Below, piece after piece: positions 19,298-27,680 of a stretch of 64,000 bases of DNA. This DNA comes from Flavisolibacter ginsenosidimutans (lineage in GTDB: Bacteria; Bacteroidota; Bacteroidia; Chitinophagales; Chitinophagaceae), in assembly GCF_007970805.1 (NCBI RefSeq), contig NZ_CP042433.1, forward strand, positions 4,278,001 through 4,342,000, in the 5' to 3' direction. Under the pieces are notes generated by a model. That model was not told the origin of the DNA, ran no database searches, and saw only the letters and a list, made by a program, of their open reading frames with translations. How positions within the stretch are numbered: position 1 is the stretch's first letter; each line of letters starts with the position of its first letter. The translations under genes and the position numbers were made by a program.

Positions 19298-19333
19298 AAA
19301 AAGGCTGCCTTTCAAAGGCAGCCTTTTCTTTTT
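19298..19333 (+). terminator. Intrinsic terminator after SusCD cassette 2
   Basis: The stem GGCTGCCT (19303-19310) / AGGCAGCC (19316-19323), extended by an A-run pairing with a T-run, closes a 5-nt loop and is followed by TTTTCTTTTT. It lies between the plus-strand lipoprotein and the convergent TlpA gene, so it may serve both. Confidence 0.9.
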
Positions 19334-19343
19334 GAACACTATC

Positions 19344-20459
19344 TTATTTGATGATCCTCCGCAGTGTTTCCGCAATTTCTTCACCGTGCAAATCCTGCGC
19401 AATGATATTGCCATCCGGGTCAATTAAAAAGTTAGCGGGAATGGCCTGCACGCCATATAAAACGGCGGCGTCGTTGTTCCAGAATTTTAAATCGCTTACG
19501 TGTGTCCATGTTAAACCGTCTTGCTGAATTGCCTTTAACCAAGCGTCTTTGTTTTGATCAAGTGAAACGCCAAAAACCGTGAAATTTTTATCCTTGAATT
19601 CGTTGTAAGCCTTTACTACGTTCGGATTGTCTTTTCGGCAAGGCCCGCACCAACTGGCCCAAAAATCAAGCAATACATATTTGCCTTTGAACGAGGAAAG
19701 CGCAACAGGCTTGCCGCTCGCATCGGGTTGTGTAAAGTCGGGAGCCTTTGAAGGCGCCAGGCTTTTCTTGACGGCCTGTACGCCGGCGTGGTTCGGGAAC
19801 CTTGCCGCCGTGGCATTTACCACATCCACAATCTCGGCCCGCGACAGACCTTTGACGCCAATGTTGTTCATGCTGTTCAGGTAAGAACTGATGGCATAAA
19901 CCGTGAGCACGGGGCTCTTGCTTTCCTTAAAAAATTGCAGCGCATTGTTGTTGGCGTCGTTCGCCGCCGTTTCAAGTTTAGCGTAGGCTGCGTTTACCAA
20001 ACTGTCCGGTGCTTTGTTTTGGCGAAGGCTGTCAACCGTTCTTTCCTGCGTCAATAAATTATTGACTTGTTCAATTGTGTTTTTGTCGAAAGCAACGAGT
20101 GCTTCGGTGGCGGGCGAACCCTTCACCGTGTAAGCTTGTGGTGAACCGGCATCGGCTTGCACACTCACTTTGGGGGCATCGCTCACAACAAATGCCAGCG
20201 GCGTGGGCCTGTCTTTCAGGCGCAATTGGTACAACGATTCTTCTTTTACCGGCGCCTGCAACCGAAAGCTGCCGTCGTTTTTTATTGTTGCCGAATCCAT
20301 AATGGTGGGTTGTCCGGCGGGCACGTCTTCTTCCAAATAAATCATTTTTGCGGAGGCATTTTTTACCGTGCCTTCCACATCGAACGTGCGGCCGTTATCG
20401 CTTTTGGCCGTGCAGGCAAACAAGCCTGCCAGCACCGTTATCCAACTGTATTTTTTCAT
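19344..20459 (-). CDS. TlpA/AhpC-TSA family thiol-disulfide oxidoreductase lipoprotein
   Basis: This 371-residue periplasm-facing thioredoxin-fold protein has an N-terminal lipobox ('LAGLFA|CTAKSD'). A beta-rich DUF4369-like domain covers about residues 25-115 ('VEGTVKNASAKMIYLEED'). A helical linker follows, then a C-terminal redoxin domain from about 235, with the active site 'DFWASWCGPCRKDNP' (CxxC). Such proteins reduce or exchange disulfides in exported proteins. Its start codon overlaps the gatB stop by 4 bp (ATGA), so it is translationally coupled to an unrelated housekeeping gene. Confidence 0.9.
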   Translation of the reverse strand: MKKYSWITVLAGLFACTAKSDNGRTFDVEGTVKNASAKMIYLEEDVPAGQPTIMDSATIKNDGSFRLQAPVKEESLYQLRLKDRPTPLAFVVSDAPKVSVQADAGSPQAYTVKGSPATEALVAFDKNTIEQVNNLLTQERTVDSLRQNKAPDSLVNAAYAKLETAANDANNNALQFFKESKSPVLTVYAISSYLNSMNNIGVKGLSRAEIVDVVNATAARFPNHAGVQAVKKSLAPSKAPDFTQPDASGKPVALSSFKGKYVLLDFWASWCGPCRKDNPNVVKAYNEFKDKNFTVFGVSLDQNKDAWLKAIQQDGLTWTHVSDLKFWNNDAAVLYGVQAIPANFLIDPDGNIIAQDLHGEEIAETLRRIIK

Positions 20460-21901
20460 CCGTTTAATTTCTCGCTTATTTTTTTTGTGACTTCTTCCGC
20501 GTTGGCCTTGCCTTTCGAAAGCTTCATTACTTCGCCCACAAATAAACTCAACAAACCTTTCTTGCCCTTCCTATATTCTGTTATTTTTTGGGCATGCTTT
20601 GTTAAGGCGGCGTCAATGTGCGCATCGGTTTCATCAGATGATTGCAGGCCCAGGCTTTCACTTTTTATGTACTCTTCAATATCCGTTTGCGGATGGCTTA
20701 GCAGGTGCGGAAATATTTTTTGCGAAGCGATGCCATAGCTGATCAGACCTTCGTCGGTTAGCGAAATAAGCTGCGCGATGGAAGAAGGATTGAGCGTTCT
20801 CGCATCCGTTGATTCGTCCTGCGCGGTTAAATGATTTTTAACCGGCCCGATGACCCAGTTGGCCGCTGCTTTATAGTTTGTCGTTTCTTTCGCAATGCCG
20901 AAAAACAAACCGGCAAGTTCCGTGTCTTCGGCCAAAAGCGAGGCATCATAAGTTGACAAGCCGTACGTTGTTTGCAACTTCTCTTTTATCTCGCTTTGCA
21001 AAGGCGGCATGGCGTTGCGTACGGTTTCAATTTCCTCGGCGGTGATGTTGAAAGGAGGTAGGTCCGGTTCGGGAAAATAGCGGTAATCATCTTCGTCTTC
21101 TTTGGTGCGAATAATATACGTGGTGGAAGTCGTCTCGTCCCAGCCCTTTGTTTGTTGCAAGATTGTTTCGCCGTTTTTAAGTTTTTGAATCAGTTGTTCC
21201 TTTTCGTATTCAACCGCTTTTTTAATAAAGCGAATGGAGTTGAGGTTTTTGATTTCAACCTTTGTTCCCAATTTTTCGTCGCCTTTCTTGCGCACCGAAA
21301 TGTTCACGTCGCACCGAAGGCTGCCTTCTTCCATGTTGCCGTCGCAAACCTGTAAATGACGAACCAACTTGCGTAATGTGGTTACGTAAGCCGCGGCTTC
21401 TTCGGCGCTGCGCAAATCAGGCTCGGTAACGATTTCAAGCAGCGGCGTACCGGCGCGGTTAAAATCAAGTTGCGTGTACGGAGTGTTGTCGTCGTGAATG
21501 CTTTTGCCCGCATCTTCTTCCATGTGAATGCGGTTAAGCTTTATTGATTTTTTTTCAGTGCCAACGGTTATCTCCAAAAAACCGCCTTTGCAAATGGGCG
21601 TGGTGTGTTGCGAGATTTGATAGCCTTTCGGCAGATCGGGATAGAAATAATTTTTACGGGCAAAATAATTTCGCTGCACAATTTCAGAATGTGTGGCCAA
21701 ACCCAGCGTCACTGCCAGCCGGATGACTTCCTTGTTCATCTTGGGCAGTGTGCCCGGATGCGCCAGCGACACGATACTGACCTGCGTGTTCGGCTCTTGC
21801 CCAAACAGTGTTGTATCGCCGCAAAACAGTTTTGTTTTCGTCAGCAGTTGTGCATGAACCTCCAAGCCTATCACCACTTCATATCCGTCATCAACCTTCA
21901 T
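20456..21901 (-). CDS. gatB: Asp-tRNA(Asn)/Glu-tRNA(Gln) amidotransferase subunit B
   Basis: GatB is the kinase/transamidation subunit of GatCAB, which converts mischarged Glu-tRNA(Gln) and Asp-tRNA(Asn) to the cognate forms. The N-terminus 'YEVVIGLEVHAQLLTKTKLFCGD' and 'NRAGTPLLEIVTEPDLRS' are family signatures, with 'RCDVNISVR' and the C-terminal YqeY-like helical tail. The start at 21901 gives 481 residues and the standard N-terminus; the longer frame from 21961 adds 20 unrelated residues that overlap the hairpin and promoter. A -7 box TATCTTTG lies 14 bp upstream. It overlaps the TlpA gene by 4 bp. Confidence 0.95.
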   Translation of the reverse strand: MKVDDGYEVVIGLEVHAQLLTKTKLFCGDTTLFGQEPNTQVSIVSLAHPGTLPKMNKEVIRLAVTLGLATHSEIVQRNYFARKNYFYPDLPKGYQISQHTTPICKGGFLEITVGTEKKSIKLNRIHMEEDAGKSIHDDNTPYTQLDFNRAGTPLLEIVTEPDLRSAEEAAAYVTTLRKLVRHLQVCDGNMEEGSLRCDVNISVRKKGDEKLGTKVEIKNLNSIRFIKKAVEYEKEQLIQKLKNGETILQQTKGWDETTSTTYIIRTKEDEDDYRYFPEPDLPPFNITAEEIETVRNAMPPLQSEIKEKLQTTYGLSTYDASLLAEDTELAGLFFGIAKETTNYKAAANWVIGPVKNHLTAQDESTDARTLNPSSIAQLISLTDEGLISYGIASQKIFPHLLSHPQTDIEEYIKSESLGLQSSDETDAHIDAALTKHAQKITEYRKGKKGLLSLFVGEVMKLSKGKANAEEVTKKISEKLNG

Positions 21902-21914
21902 AAAAAAATTTGTC

Positions 21915-21922
21915 CAAAGATA
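21915..21922 (-). promoter_or_regulatory. Bacteroidota-type -7 box upstream of gatB
   Basis: On the minus strand the sequence reads TATCTTTG, an exact match to the TAnnTTTG -7 consensus of the Bacteroidota primary sigma factor. It sits about 14 nt before the gatB ATG, just after the terminator hairpin of the upstream PDZ gene. I did not find a clear TTTG -33 element, so this is a partial promoter match. Confidence 0.5.
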
Positions 21923-21946
21923 AAGCCCCGCCAAAATAGGCGGGGC
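21922..21946 (-). terminator. Terminator-like hairpin between the PDZ gene and gatB
   Basis: A perfect GCCCCGCC / GGCGGGGC stem (21925-21932 and 21939-21946) with a 6-nt loop is followed on the minus strand by TTTATCTTTG. It would end transcription from the two-PDZ gene. The T-tract overlaps the gatB -7 box, so terminator and promoter are fused. Confidence 0.65.
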
Positions 21947-21963
21947 GTTGAAAGACTGCACAA

Positions 21964-22059
21964 TGAAACACGTGAGACGTCAAAGGTGAAACGTGAGCCT
22001 GTAGCCAACTTTGGTGCAAAACGCTTTACGGTTTCACGTCTGGCGTTTCACGTTTCACA
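21964..22059. repeat. Heptamer-phased inverted repeat between PDZ gene and gatB
   Basis: The left arm (21964-21998) is TGAAACA, CGTGAGA, CGTCAAA, GGTGAAA, CGTGAGC in 7-nt register. The right arm (22032-22059) is TTTCACG, TCTGGCG, TTTCACG, TTTCACA in the same register and complementary in sense. The spacer is about 33 bp. Words match those at 25976-26071 and 41057-41084. Confidence 0.85.
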
Positions 22060-23067
22060 TTATAAATCCACTGTTTTTGGCTTCTTCATTTTGACTTCTA
22101 CGGTTTGGGTTTTGCCGTTGCGGTTAAGCTGCATTTTCACCGTTGGCTGTTCTCTTTTTTCACGCATCAGTTTTGCAATGTCGTCGGCGCTGTTCACCGC
22201 TTTGTCGTCCACCATGGTAATAACGTCGCCTTCTTTGATGCCGGCTTTTGCACCCATGCCTTCGTCGTCCACGTCCAATACTTTCACGCCTTTGCCGTCA
22301 TCGGTGTCTTGCACCGACAGACCAAGCCTTGGGCGGTTACCAGCCATGCTGAACACGCCGCCGGGCAATGTGCGTTCCATCATGCGGTTGTTTAAATTGT
22401 TGTTCCAGGTGTCTTCGGAAAAAATCTTCGGCGCTATCGTCATTCCTTTCATGTCAATGCCTTTCCAGCGGCCCAATTCAGCAGTTGTTTTTTGCTCTTT
22501 GCCGTCGCGCAAATAAGTGATGCTTACTTTTTCGCCGGGCTTGTGCGCACGAACAGCCTCGGATACGTCATCGGTTGCGTCTATTTTGCGGTTGTCAATT
22601 TTGGTGATGACGTCGCCTTTTTTCAAACCGGCTTTTTCTGCGGCGCTTTCTTTTGTGACGGATTGAATTTCGGCGCCTTTATCATCGCCATCGGTTACGA
22701 CGCCAAGCATGGCGCGGTTGCTGTCAACACTAAACAGGTGACCACCTTCGTCGTTCCAGGTCATGTTGAAATTTCTGTCGGGCATGGTGCGGAACGTCAT
22801 TGCGTTCGGCGTTCGAAGGTTGTTGACGTGAACTTGTACGTCTTTCAAATCGGCCACGTCTTTGCCGTTTACTTTTACTTTATTGCCTTCGATTTCGATG
22901 ACGGTTTTTTCGTCCTTGTCGCCCGTGCGGGTAATAATTATTTGTTGACGCTCGGTTTTCTCTTTGGTCTTTTCTTTTTCTTTTTCCTTTTGCGCAAGAA
23001 GGGTACCCGGTACGGCGCAGAATGCAAAGGCTGCAATTGCGAAATGTTTTACGAGAAGTTGTTTCAT
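22060..23067 (-). CDS. Exported protein with two PDZ domains
   Basis: The protein has 335 residues. A signal peptide ('AFCAVPGTLLA|Q') is followed by a Lys/Glu-rich stretch (QKEKEKEKTKEKTE) and a short beta region. The first PDZ (about 110-200) carries 'MLGVVTDGDDKGAEIQSVTKESAAEKAGLKKGDVITKIDNRKI'. The second (about 250-330) carries 'RPRLGLSVQDTDDGKGVKVLDV...AGIKEGDVITMVDDKAV'. There is no protease domain, so it is not a DegP-type protease but could be a scaffold or adaptor in the periplasm. It is monocistronic on the minus strand, between gatB and alaS. Confidence 0.85.
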   Translation of the reverse strand: MKQLLVKHFAIAAFAFCAVPGTLLAQKEKEKEKTKEKTERQQIIITRTGDKDEKTVIEIEGNKVKVNGKDVADLKDVQVHVNNLRTPNAMTFRTMPDRNFNMTWNDEGGHLFSVDSNRAMLGVVTDGDDKGAEIQSVTKESAAEKAGLKKGDVITKIDNRKIDATDDVSEAVRAHKPGEKVSITYLRDGKEQKTTAELGRWKGIDMKGMTIAPKIFSEDTWNNNLNNRMMERTLPGGVFSMAGNRPRLGLSVQDTDDGKGVKVLDVDDEGMGAKAGIKEGDVITMVDDKAVNSADDIAKLMREKREQPTVKMQLNRNGKTQTVEVKMKKPKTVDL

Positions 23068-23166
23068 AAACGAATGATTTATTTGACTACGTTAAGTTTC
23101 GTAGATCAAATATAAAACGGGTTTTTGAATTACGAAAATCTTCGCAATTGTAAAACGACGAGCGGT

Positions 23167-25908
23167 TTAAAGGGCTGCTTTAACGGCGGCAATCACTTCT
23201 TGAAGGTGCGAAGCGTCTTGTCCGCCGGCTGTGGCCAGTGTTTTTTGCCCGCCGCCGCCGCCTTTGATGAGCGGGGAAACTTTTTGCTTGATGAGTACCG
23301 CCGCGTCGAGGTTTTTTTCTGCGGAAAGAGCTTCGTCAAGCTGAAGCACAACGGCGGCTTTGCCGTCAACGGCAGAGGCGAGGGCGATAAGATGTCCGGG
23401 TGCAGATGCTTTCAACTCGAAGGCCAGCTTGCGCAGCGCATCGGCGGTGGGCACATCAACTACGGCACCAATGAACGGCGTGCTGTTCACAACTTGTGTT
23501 TGTTGCAACAACTCTTTGCTTAGCGATTTGATTTGAGCGGCTTCAAATTTTTCTACTTGCTTTTTAAGCAATGTATTTTCCTCTTGCAACGAAGCAATGG
23601 CTTTGCCAAGGTCTTTTGGATTCTTGAACAATTCGCGAACGCCGCGCAGGGTTTCAAGCTGATGGTTTATGTAGTTCTCCGCAGCCGCGCCGCTGATGGC
23701 CTCAATGCGGCGAACACCGGCTGCAACAGCCGCTTCGGATGTTATTTTAAAGAAGCCTAGTTCACCCGTTGCGCCAACGTGTGTGCCGCCGCAAAGCTCG
23801 ACAGAATAACTTGGGTCAATGGTAACCACGCGAACGGTATCGCCGTACTTCTCGCCAAACAAGGCCATGGCGCCGGTTTTCATTGCTTCTTCTTTGGGCA
23901 TGAAGCGAATGACGACCGGAATGTTTTCTCTTATTTTTTCGTTCACTAATCGCTCTACTTCTTTGATTTCTTCGTCCGTCATCTTGCTGAAATGCGAGAA
24001 ATCAAAACGCAGGTAATCGGCGTTCACCAGCGAACCTTTTTGCGCTACGTGTGTGCCCAATACTTTTCGCAAAGCGGCGTGAAGCAAATGCGTGGCGCTG
24101 TGATGAATGGCCGTGTGCTTGCGCTTTGTTGCGTCCACTTTTGCAATTACTTCACCGTCGAAGGATGAAGGAAGTTTTTCAGCAAAGTGAATGATTAAGT
24201 CGTTTTCTTTTTTGGTATCGACAATTCTTAATTCTTCATTATTAATTATTAATTGTCCCGTGTCTCCAACCTGTCCGCCGCTTTCAGCATAAAACGGTGT
24301 TTTGTCGAGAACAATTTGATAGGACTCCTTGCCTTTTGCTTTAACCTTTCTGTATTTTAAAACCTGTGCTTTGGTTTCGAGAGAATCGTAACCGACGAAT
24401 TCATTGCTGCTTCCTTCGTTTACAATTATCCAATCTTCTGTGTCTATTGCTGTCGCAGCACGCGAACGTTCTTTTTGTTTTTGCATTTCCGCATTGAATT
24501 CAACCTCGTTAACATCGAAATTATTTTCGCGAACAATCAATCGAATCAAGTCAAAAGGGAAGCCATATCTGTCATATAAAATGAAACTAATCTTTCCACT
24601 TATTGTCTTGTGAAGAGATTCAGAATCGCCAGAGAAAAGTGAGATGCCCGAATTTACTTCTGTTAGTTCTTTAATAACAGTTGGCATTGGTGACTTTGGA
24701 GTAACTGGATTGGAAATCGGATAAACCGGGAAATCTTTGAAGTAAGAAATTATCTCGTTTAAGGTTTCAATACCCTTTCCAAGCGTTCGCAAAAAAGCTT
24801 CCTCTTCTTCCTTAATTACTCTCGTCACAAAACTTTCCTGCTGTTTCAATTCAGGAAACACGCTTTCAAACTGCGTTGCAATCACTGGTAGCAATTGATG
24901 CAGCAACGGCTGCTGATAATTCAGGTAAGAATAATAATACCGAACGGCCCGGCGCAAAATCCTTCGAATCACATAACCCGCACCGGTGTTCGACGGTAAC
25001 TGTCCATCAGCGATGGTAAATGAAATAGCACGAATGTGATCGGCCAACACACGAAACGCAATATCGGTTTTGGTGTCGCTGAAACCGTATTTGTTGTTCG
25101 TGATTTCCTCAATCTTTGAAATCGTTCCGGTAAAAACATCGGTATCGTAATTGGATTGCTTCTCTTGCAGCACACGCACCAAACGTTCGAAGCCCATTCC
25201 CGTGTCAACGTGTTTTGCGGGCAAGGGTTGCAGGCTTCCGTCTTTTAAACGATTAAACTGAATGAATACGTTGTTCCAAATTTCAATCACCTGCGGATGA
25301 TCGGCGTTCACCAAATTCTTTCCATCAACCTGTTTGCGTTCATCTTCCGTTCTTGTGTCCACGTGTATTTCGGTGCAAGGCCCACACGGTCCTGTGTCGC
25401 CCATCTCCCAAAAATTGTCTTTCTTGTTGCCCAGTAAAATGCGGTCTTCGTTAATCCATTTCTTCCATTCATTCGCTGCTTCTTCGTCTTTGGGCAAGCC
25501 TTCTTTTTCATCGCCTTCAAACACGGTTACATACAATCTATCCTTTGGAATATTTAAAACACTCGTGAGCAATTCCCAACTCCATTCAATGGCTTCTTTT
25601 TTAAAATAATCACCAAAGCTCCAGTTGCCCAGCATTTCAAACATGGTGTGATGGTAGGTGTCCACACCCACTTCTTCCAGGTCGTTGTGCTTGCCACTAA
25701 CGCGTAAACATTTTTGCGTGTCGGCAATGCGCGGCGACGGCGCTTGCTTGTTGCCAAGAAAATAATCCTTGAACTGGTTCATGCCCGCGTTGGTAAACAT
25801 CAGAGTCGGATCGTTCTTTACCACGATAGGCGCCGAAGGCACAATCAGGTGCCCTTTGCTGCGAAAGAAATCGAGAAAAGCGTTGCGAATGGCTGCACTG
25901 GTCATCAC
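23167..25908 (-). CDS. alaS: Alanyl-tRNA synthetase
   Basis: A class II aminoacyl-tRNA synthetase of 913 residues that charges tRNA-Ala. The N-terminus 'IRNAFLDFFRSKGHLIVPSAPIVVKNDPTLMFTNAGMNQFKDYFLG' is the catalytic core. The editing domain has 'HHSATHLLHAALRKVLG' and 'VELCGGTHVGATGELG' (zinc-binding His/Cys set), and the C-Ala tail ends 'GGGGQKTLATAGGQD'. It is longer than E. coli AlaRS (876) because of loops in the middle. A heptamer-phased AT-rich block (24224-24251) encodes 'LIINNEELRI' in the editing-domain linker. Start ATG 25908, with a second Met next to it. It is divergent from the M23 peptidase. Confidence 0.97.
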   Translation of the reverse strand: MMTSAAIRNAFLDFFRSKGHLIVPSAPIVVKNDPTLMFTNAGMNQFKDYFLGNKQAPSPRIADTQKCLRVSGKHNDLEEVGVDTYHHTMFEMLGNWSFGDYFKKEAIEWSWELLTSVLNIPKDRLYVTVFEGDEKEGLPKDEEAANEWKKWINEDRILLGNKKDNFWEMGDTGPCGPCTEIHVDTRTEDERKQVDGKNLVNADHPQVIEIWNNVFIQFNRLKDGSLQPLPAKHVDTGMGFERLVRVLQEKQSNYDTDVFTGTISKIEEITNNKYGFSDTKTDIAFRVLADHIRAISFTIADGQLPSNTGAGYVIRRILRRAVRYYYSYLNYQQPLLHQLLPVIATQFESVFPELKQQESFVTRVIKEEEEAFLRTLGKGIETLNEIISYFKDFPVYPISNPVTPKSPMPTVIKELTEVNSGISLFSGDSESLHKTISGKISFILYDRYGFPFDLIRLIVRENNFDVNEVEFNAEMQKQKERSRAATAIDTEDWIIVNEGSSNEFVGYDSLETKAQVLKYRKVKAKGKESYQIVLDKTPFYAESGGQVGDTGQLIINNEELRIVDTKKENDLIIHFAEKLPSSFDGEVIAKVDATKRKHTAIHHSATHLLHAALRKVLGTHVAQKGSLVNADYLRFDFSHFSKMTDEEIKEVERLVNEKIRENIPVVIRFMPKEEAMKTGAMALFGEKYGDTVRVVTIDPSYSVELCGGTHVGATGELGFFKITSEAAVAAGVRRIEAISGAAAENYINHQLETLRGVRELFKNPKDLGKAIASLQEENTLLKKQVEKFEAAQIKSLSKELLQQTQVVNSTPFIGAVVDVPTADALRKLAFELKASAPGHLIALASAVDGKAAVVLQLDEALSAEKNLDAAVLIKQKVSPLIKGGGGGQKTLATAGGQDASHLQEVIAAVKAAL
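24224..24251. repeat. Heptamer-phased AT-rich block inside alaS
   Basis: Four heptamers in register (plus strand ATTCTTA, ATTCTTC, ATTATTA, ATTATTA) lie within the alaS coding sequence and translate to Leu-Ile-Ile-Asn-Asn-Glu-Glu-Leu-Arg-Ile on the coding strand. The words resemble the ATTCATA words of the intergenic array at 27056-27186. The surrounding protein length is not obviously expanded, so replacement or chance similarity remains possible. Confidence 0.6.
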
Positions 25909-25975
25909 AAGAAAAACTGTTTATTTACGTTTATTGCTCTTATTTTGTCGTTCCCGTTTTGGGGAGGGCAAAGAT

Positions 25976-26071
25976 AGTGAGACGTGAAACGTGAAAAGTG
26001 AAACATAAGGCAGGACTGCGCTGCAATTGGAAAGTCTTTACAGTTTCACGTCTCACGTTTGACGTTTCACG
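25976..26071. repeat. Heptamer-phased inverted repeat between alaS and the M23 gene
   Basis: The left arm (25976-26003) is AGTGAGA, CGTGAAA, CGTGAAA, AGTGAAA. The right arm (26044-26071) is TTTCACG, TCTCACG, TTTGACG, TTTCACG, in exact 7-nt register and complementary. The spacer is 40 bp. It sits in a divergent promoter region, so it cannot be only a terminator. It ends 12 bp before the M23 start codon. Confidence 0.88.
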
Positions 26072-26083
26072 TTCCCATTTCCG

Positions 26084-27055
26084 ATGAAAAAAATCAAATA
26101 CTATTACAACACGCATACGCTTCGCTACGAAAAGCTCATCACGCCGCTAAGGGTGAAACTGCTGCGGGTGTTTGGTTTTGTGGCTACGGCATTTGTTACC
26201 GCTGTTCTTATCGCCTTCATCGCTTTCCGCTTCATTGGCTCGCCGTACGAAAGAATTCTGCGCCAGCAAAACGGGGAATTGAAAGACGAACTGGCTCAAT
26301 TGAACGAACGCGTAAAAGCCGTAGACCAGCAAATGGATGCGCTGGAAAAACGCGACAACGAAGTGTACCGCAGCATTTTTGAAGCGCAACCCATACCGGA
26401 TAGCTTGCGCACCCTGCAAGCCGAAAAGGAACAGGAGATTGCCAAAGTGGAAAGCCTGCCCGAAGGCAAGCTCATTCACGCCATTGACACAACGGTGAAC
26501 AAATTAAAAGCACGCATCGCCGCGCAAACCAAATCTTACGATGAAGTAACGAAGCTCATTGCCAATAAGGAACAACTGCTGTCTTCAACGCCGGCCATTC
26601 AGCCCGTGAGCAACAAAGATTTAAGCCGCATCGCTTCGGGTTTTGGTTACCGTGTAGATCCTGTTTACAAAACCATCAAGCTTCACGCAGGGTTAGATTT
26701 TGCCGCACCACAGGGCACGCCCATTTATGCCACGGCTAACGGCACGGTTGCGCAAGCCGGCTTTAGCGAAGGCGGCTACGGCAACCACGTGGTGATTGAT
26801 CACGGCTACGGCTACGAAACCGTTTACGGTCACATGGTAAGGGTAAAAGCAAGAGCCGGACAGAAAGTAAAACGCGGCGAAGTCATTGGCTACGTGGGAA
26901 GCACGGGCAAAAGCACCGGACCGCACTGCCATTACGAAGTGCACAAGAACGGCCAAAAGCTCGACCCGGTTTATTTCTTCTACAACGACTTAAGCCCGCA
27001 GCAATTTGACCAGCTTTTGAAAAGAGCTTCTTCTTCTAACCAAAGCCTGGACTAA
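26084..27055 (+). CDS. M23-family (LytM-type) peptidoglycan peptidase
   Basis: A 323-residue membrane-anchored zinc endopeptidase or amidase activator acting on peptidoglycan. One membrane helix is near residues 28-48, followed by a coiled coil (about 55-130, 'GELKDELAQLNERVKAVDQQMDALEKRD'). The M23 domain (about 190-310) has the zinc ligands in 'KLHAGLDFAAPQGTPIYA' (HxxxD), 'YGHM' and 'HCHYEVH' (HxH). All catalytic residues look intact, so it may be an active enzyme rather than a degenerate activator. It is divergent from alaS, an arrangement common in this phylum. Confidence 0.92.
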   Translation: MKKIKYYYNTHTLRYEKLITPLRVKLLRVFGFVATAFVTAVLIAFIAFRFIGSPYERILRQQNGELKDELAQLNERVKAVDQQMDALEKRDNEVYRSIFEAQPIPDSLRTLQAEKEQEIAKVESLPEGKLIHAIDTTVNKLKARIAAQTKSYDEVTKLIANKEQLLSSTPAIQPVSNKDLSRIASGFGYRVDPVYKTIKLHAGLDFAAPQGTPIYATANGTVAQAGFSEGGYGNHVVIDHGYGYETVYGHMVRVKARAGQKVKRGEVIGYVGSTGKSTGPHCHYEVHKNGQKLDPVYFFYNDLSPQQFDQLLKRASSSNQSLD

Positions 27056-27186
27056 TTATGAGTTTTGAATTATGAGTGATGAATGAAAGACAATATTGAA
27101 TTTGCTTTGCTCATTTTTGATTCCACATTAACTCGTCACACCACATTCATAATTCATAACTCAAAACTCATAATTCATAATTCATA
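27056..27186. repeat. Heptamer-phased inverted repeat between the M23 and MazG-like genes
   Basis: The left arm (27056-27083) is TTATGAG, TTTTGAA, TTATGAG, TGATGAA. The right arm (27145-27186) has six units: ATTCATA, ATTCATA, ACTCAAA, ACTCATA, ATTCATA, ATTCATA. All are in 7-nt register. 27056-27085 pairs with 27144-27173 at about 27 of 30 bases. It starts at the first base after the M23 stop codon and ends 7 bp before the next ATG. Confidence 0.9.
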
Positions 27187-27192
27187 TTTTTT

Positions 27193-27516
27193 ATGACCCT
27201 TCAGGAAGCCCAGCAAAAAGTGGACGAGTGGATTAAAACCACCGGTGTTCGTTACTTCAGCGAGTTAACCAACATGGCCATCTTAACCGAAGAAGTGGGA
27301 GAGGTGGCAAGACTAATGAGTCGCATGTATGGTGAGCAATCGTTTAAAGAAAGCGACAAGGGAAAAGAATTGAATGATGAATTGGCTGATGTGCTTTGGG
27401 TGCTCATCTGTATTGCCAACCAAACCGGCGTTGATTTAACCGATGCCCTGCAAAAGAATTTTGACAAGAAAAGTTCCCGCGATAAAGACCGGCATCAGCA
27501 TTTGTCTGAACCATGA
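27193..27516 (+). CDS. MazG-like nucleotide pyrophosphohydrolase
   Basis: A 107-residue all-alpha NTP pyrophosphohydrolase of the MazG/dUTPase-like family. The helix motif 'AILTEEVGEVARLMSRMYGEQ' (E-E-x-x-E) and 'ELNDELADVLWVLICIANQTG' (E-x-x-D) supply the Mg-binding acidic residues. Such enzymes hydrolyse noncanonical or surplus nucleoside triphosphates to monophosphate and pyrophosphate. The exact substrate is unknown. The 3' end of the gene, including the stop codon, is part of the left arm of a 27-bp inverted repeat (27503-27529). Confidence 0.88.
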   Translation: MTLQEAQQKVDEWIKTTGVRYFSELTNMAILTEEVGEVARLMSRMYGEQSFKESDKGKELNDELADVLWVLICIANQTGVDLTDALQKNFDKKSSRDKDRHQHLSEP

Positions 27517-27640
27517 TTTGGGTAGATTAAATGGATTAACAGGAAATAAAAGAATCGTTCCTTGTAGAACGTTCTTGCTTTATCAAGCTGTCTTTATTTC
27601 TTCCTAATCCTAATAATCCACCCAAATCATGGTTCAGACA
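27503..27640. repeat. Long inverted repeat overlapping the MazG-like stop codon
   Basis: 27503-27529 pairs with 27614-27640 with one mismatch over 27 bp, and complementarity continues inward at lower quality (GGATTAACAGGAAATAAA with TTTATTTCTTCCTAATCC). The left arm covers the last codons and stop of the MazG-like gene. The right arm lies about 40 bp before the YihY start. Periodicity is not clear here, unlike the heptamer elements. Confidence 0.85.
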
Positions 27641-27680
27641 GATGGCTTTGTTTTTGTACTCGCACAAGCAAAACAGTGCG

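Noticed and set aside
21964..26071. Heptamer arrays as a possible CRISPR array
   Set aside because: Units are only 7 bp, contiguous, without spacers of constant length, and no cas genes are present.
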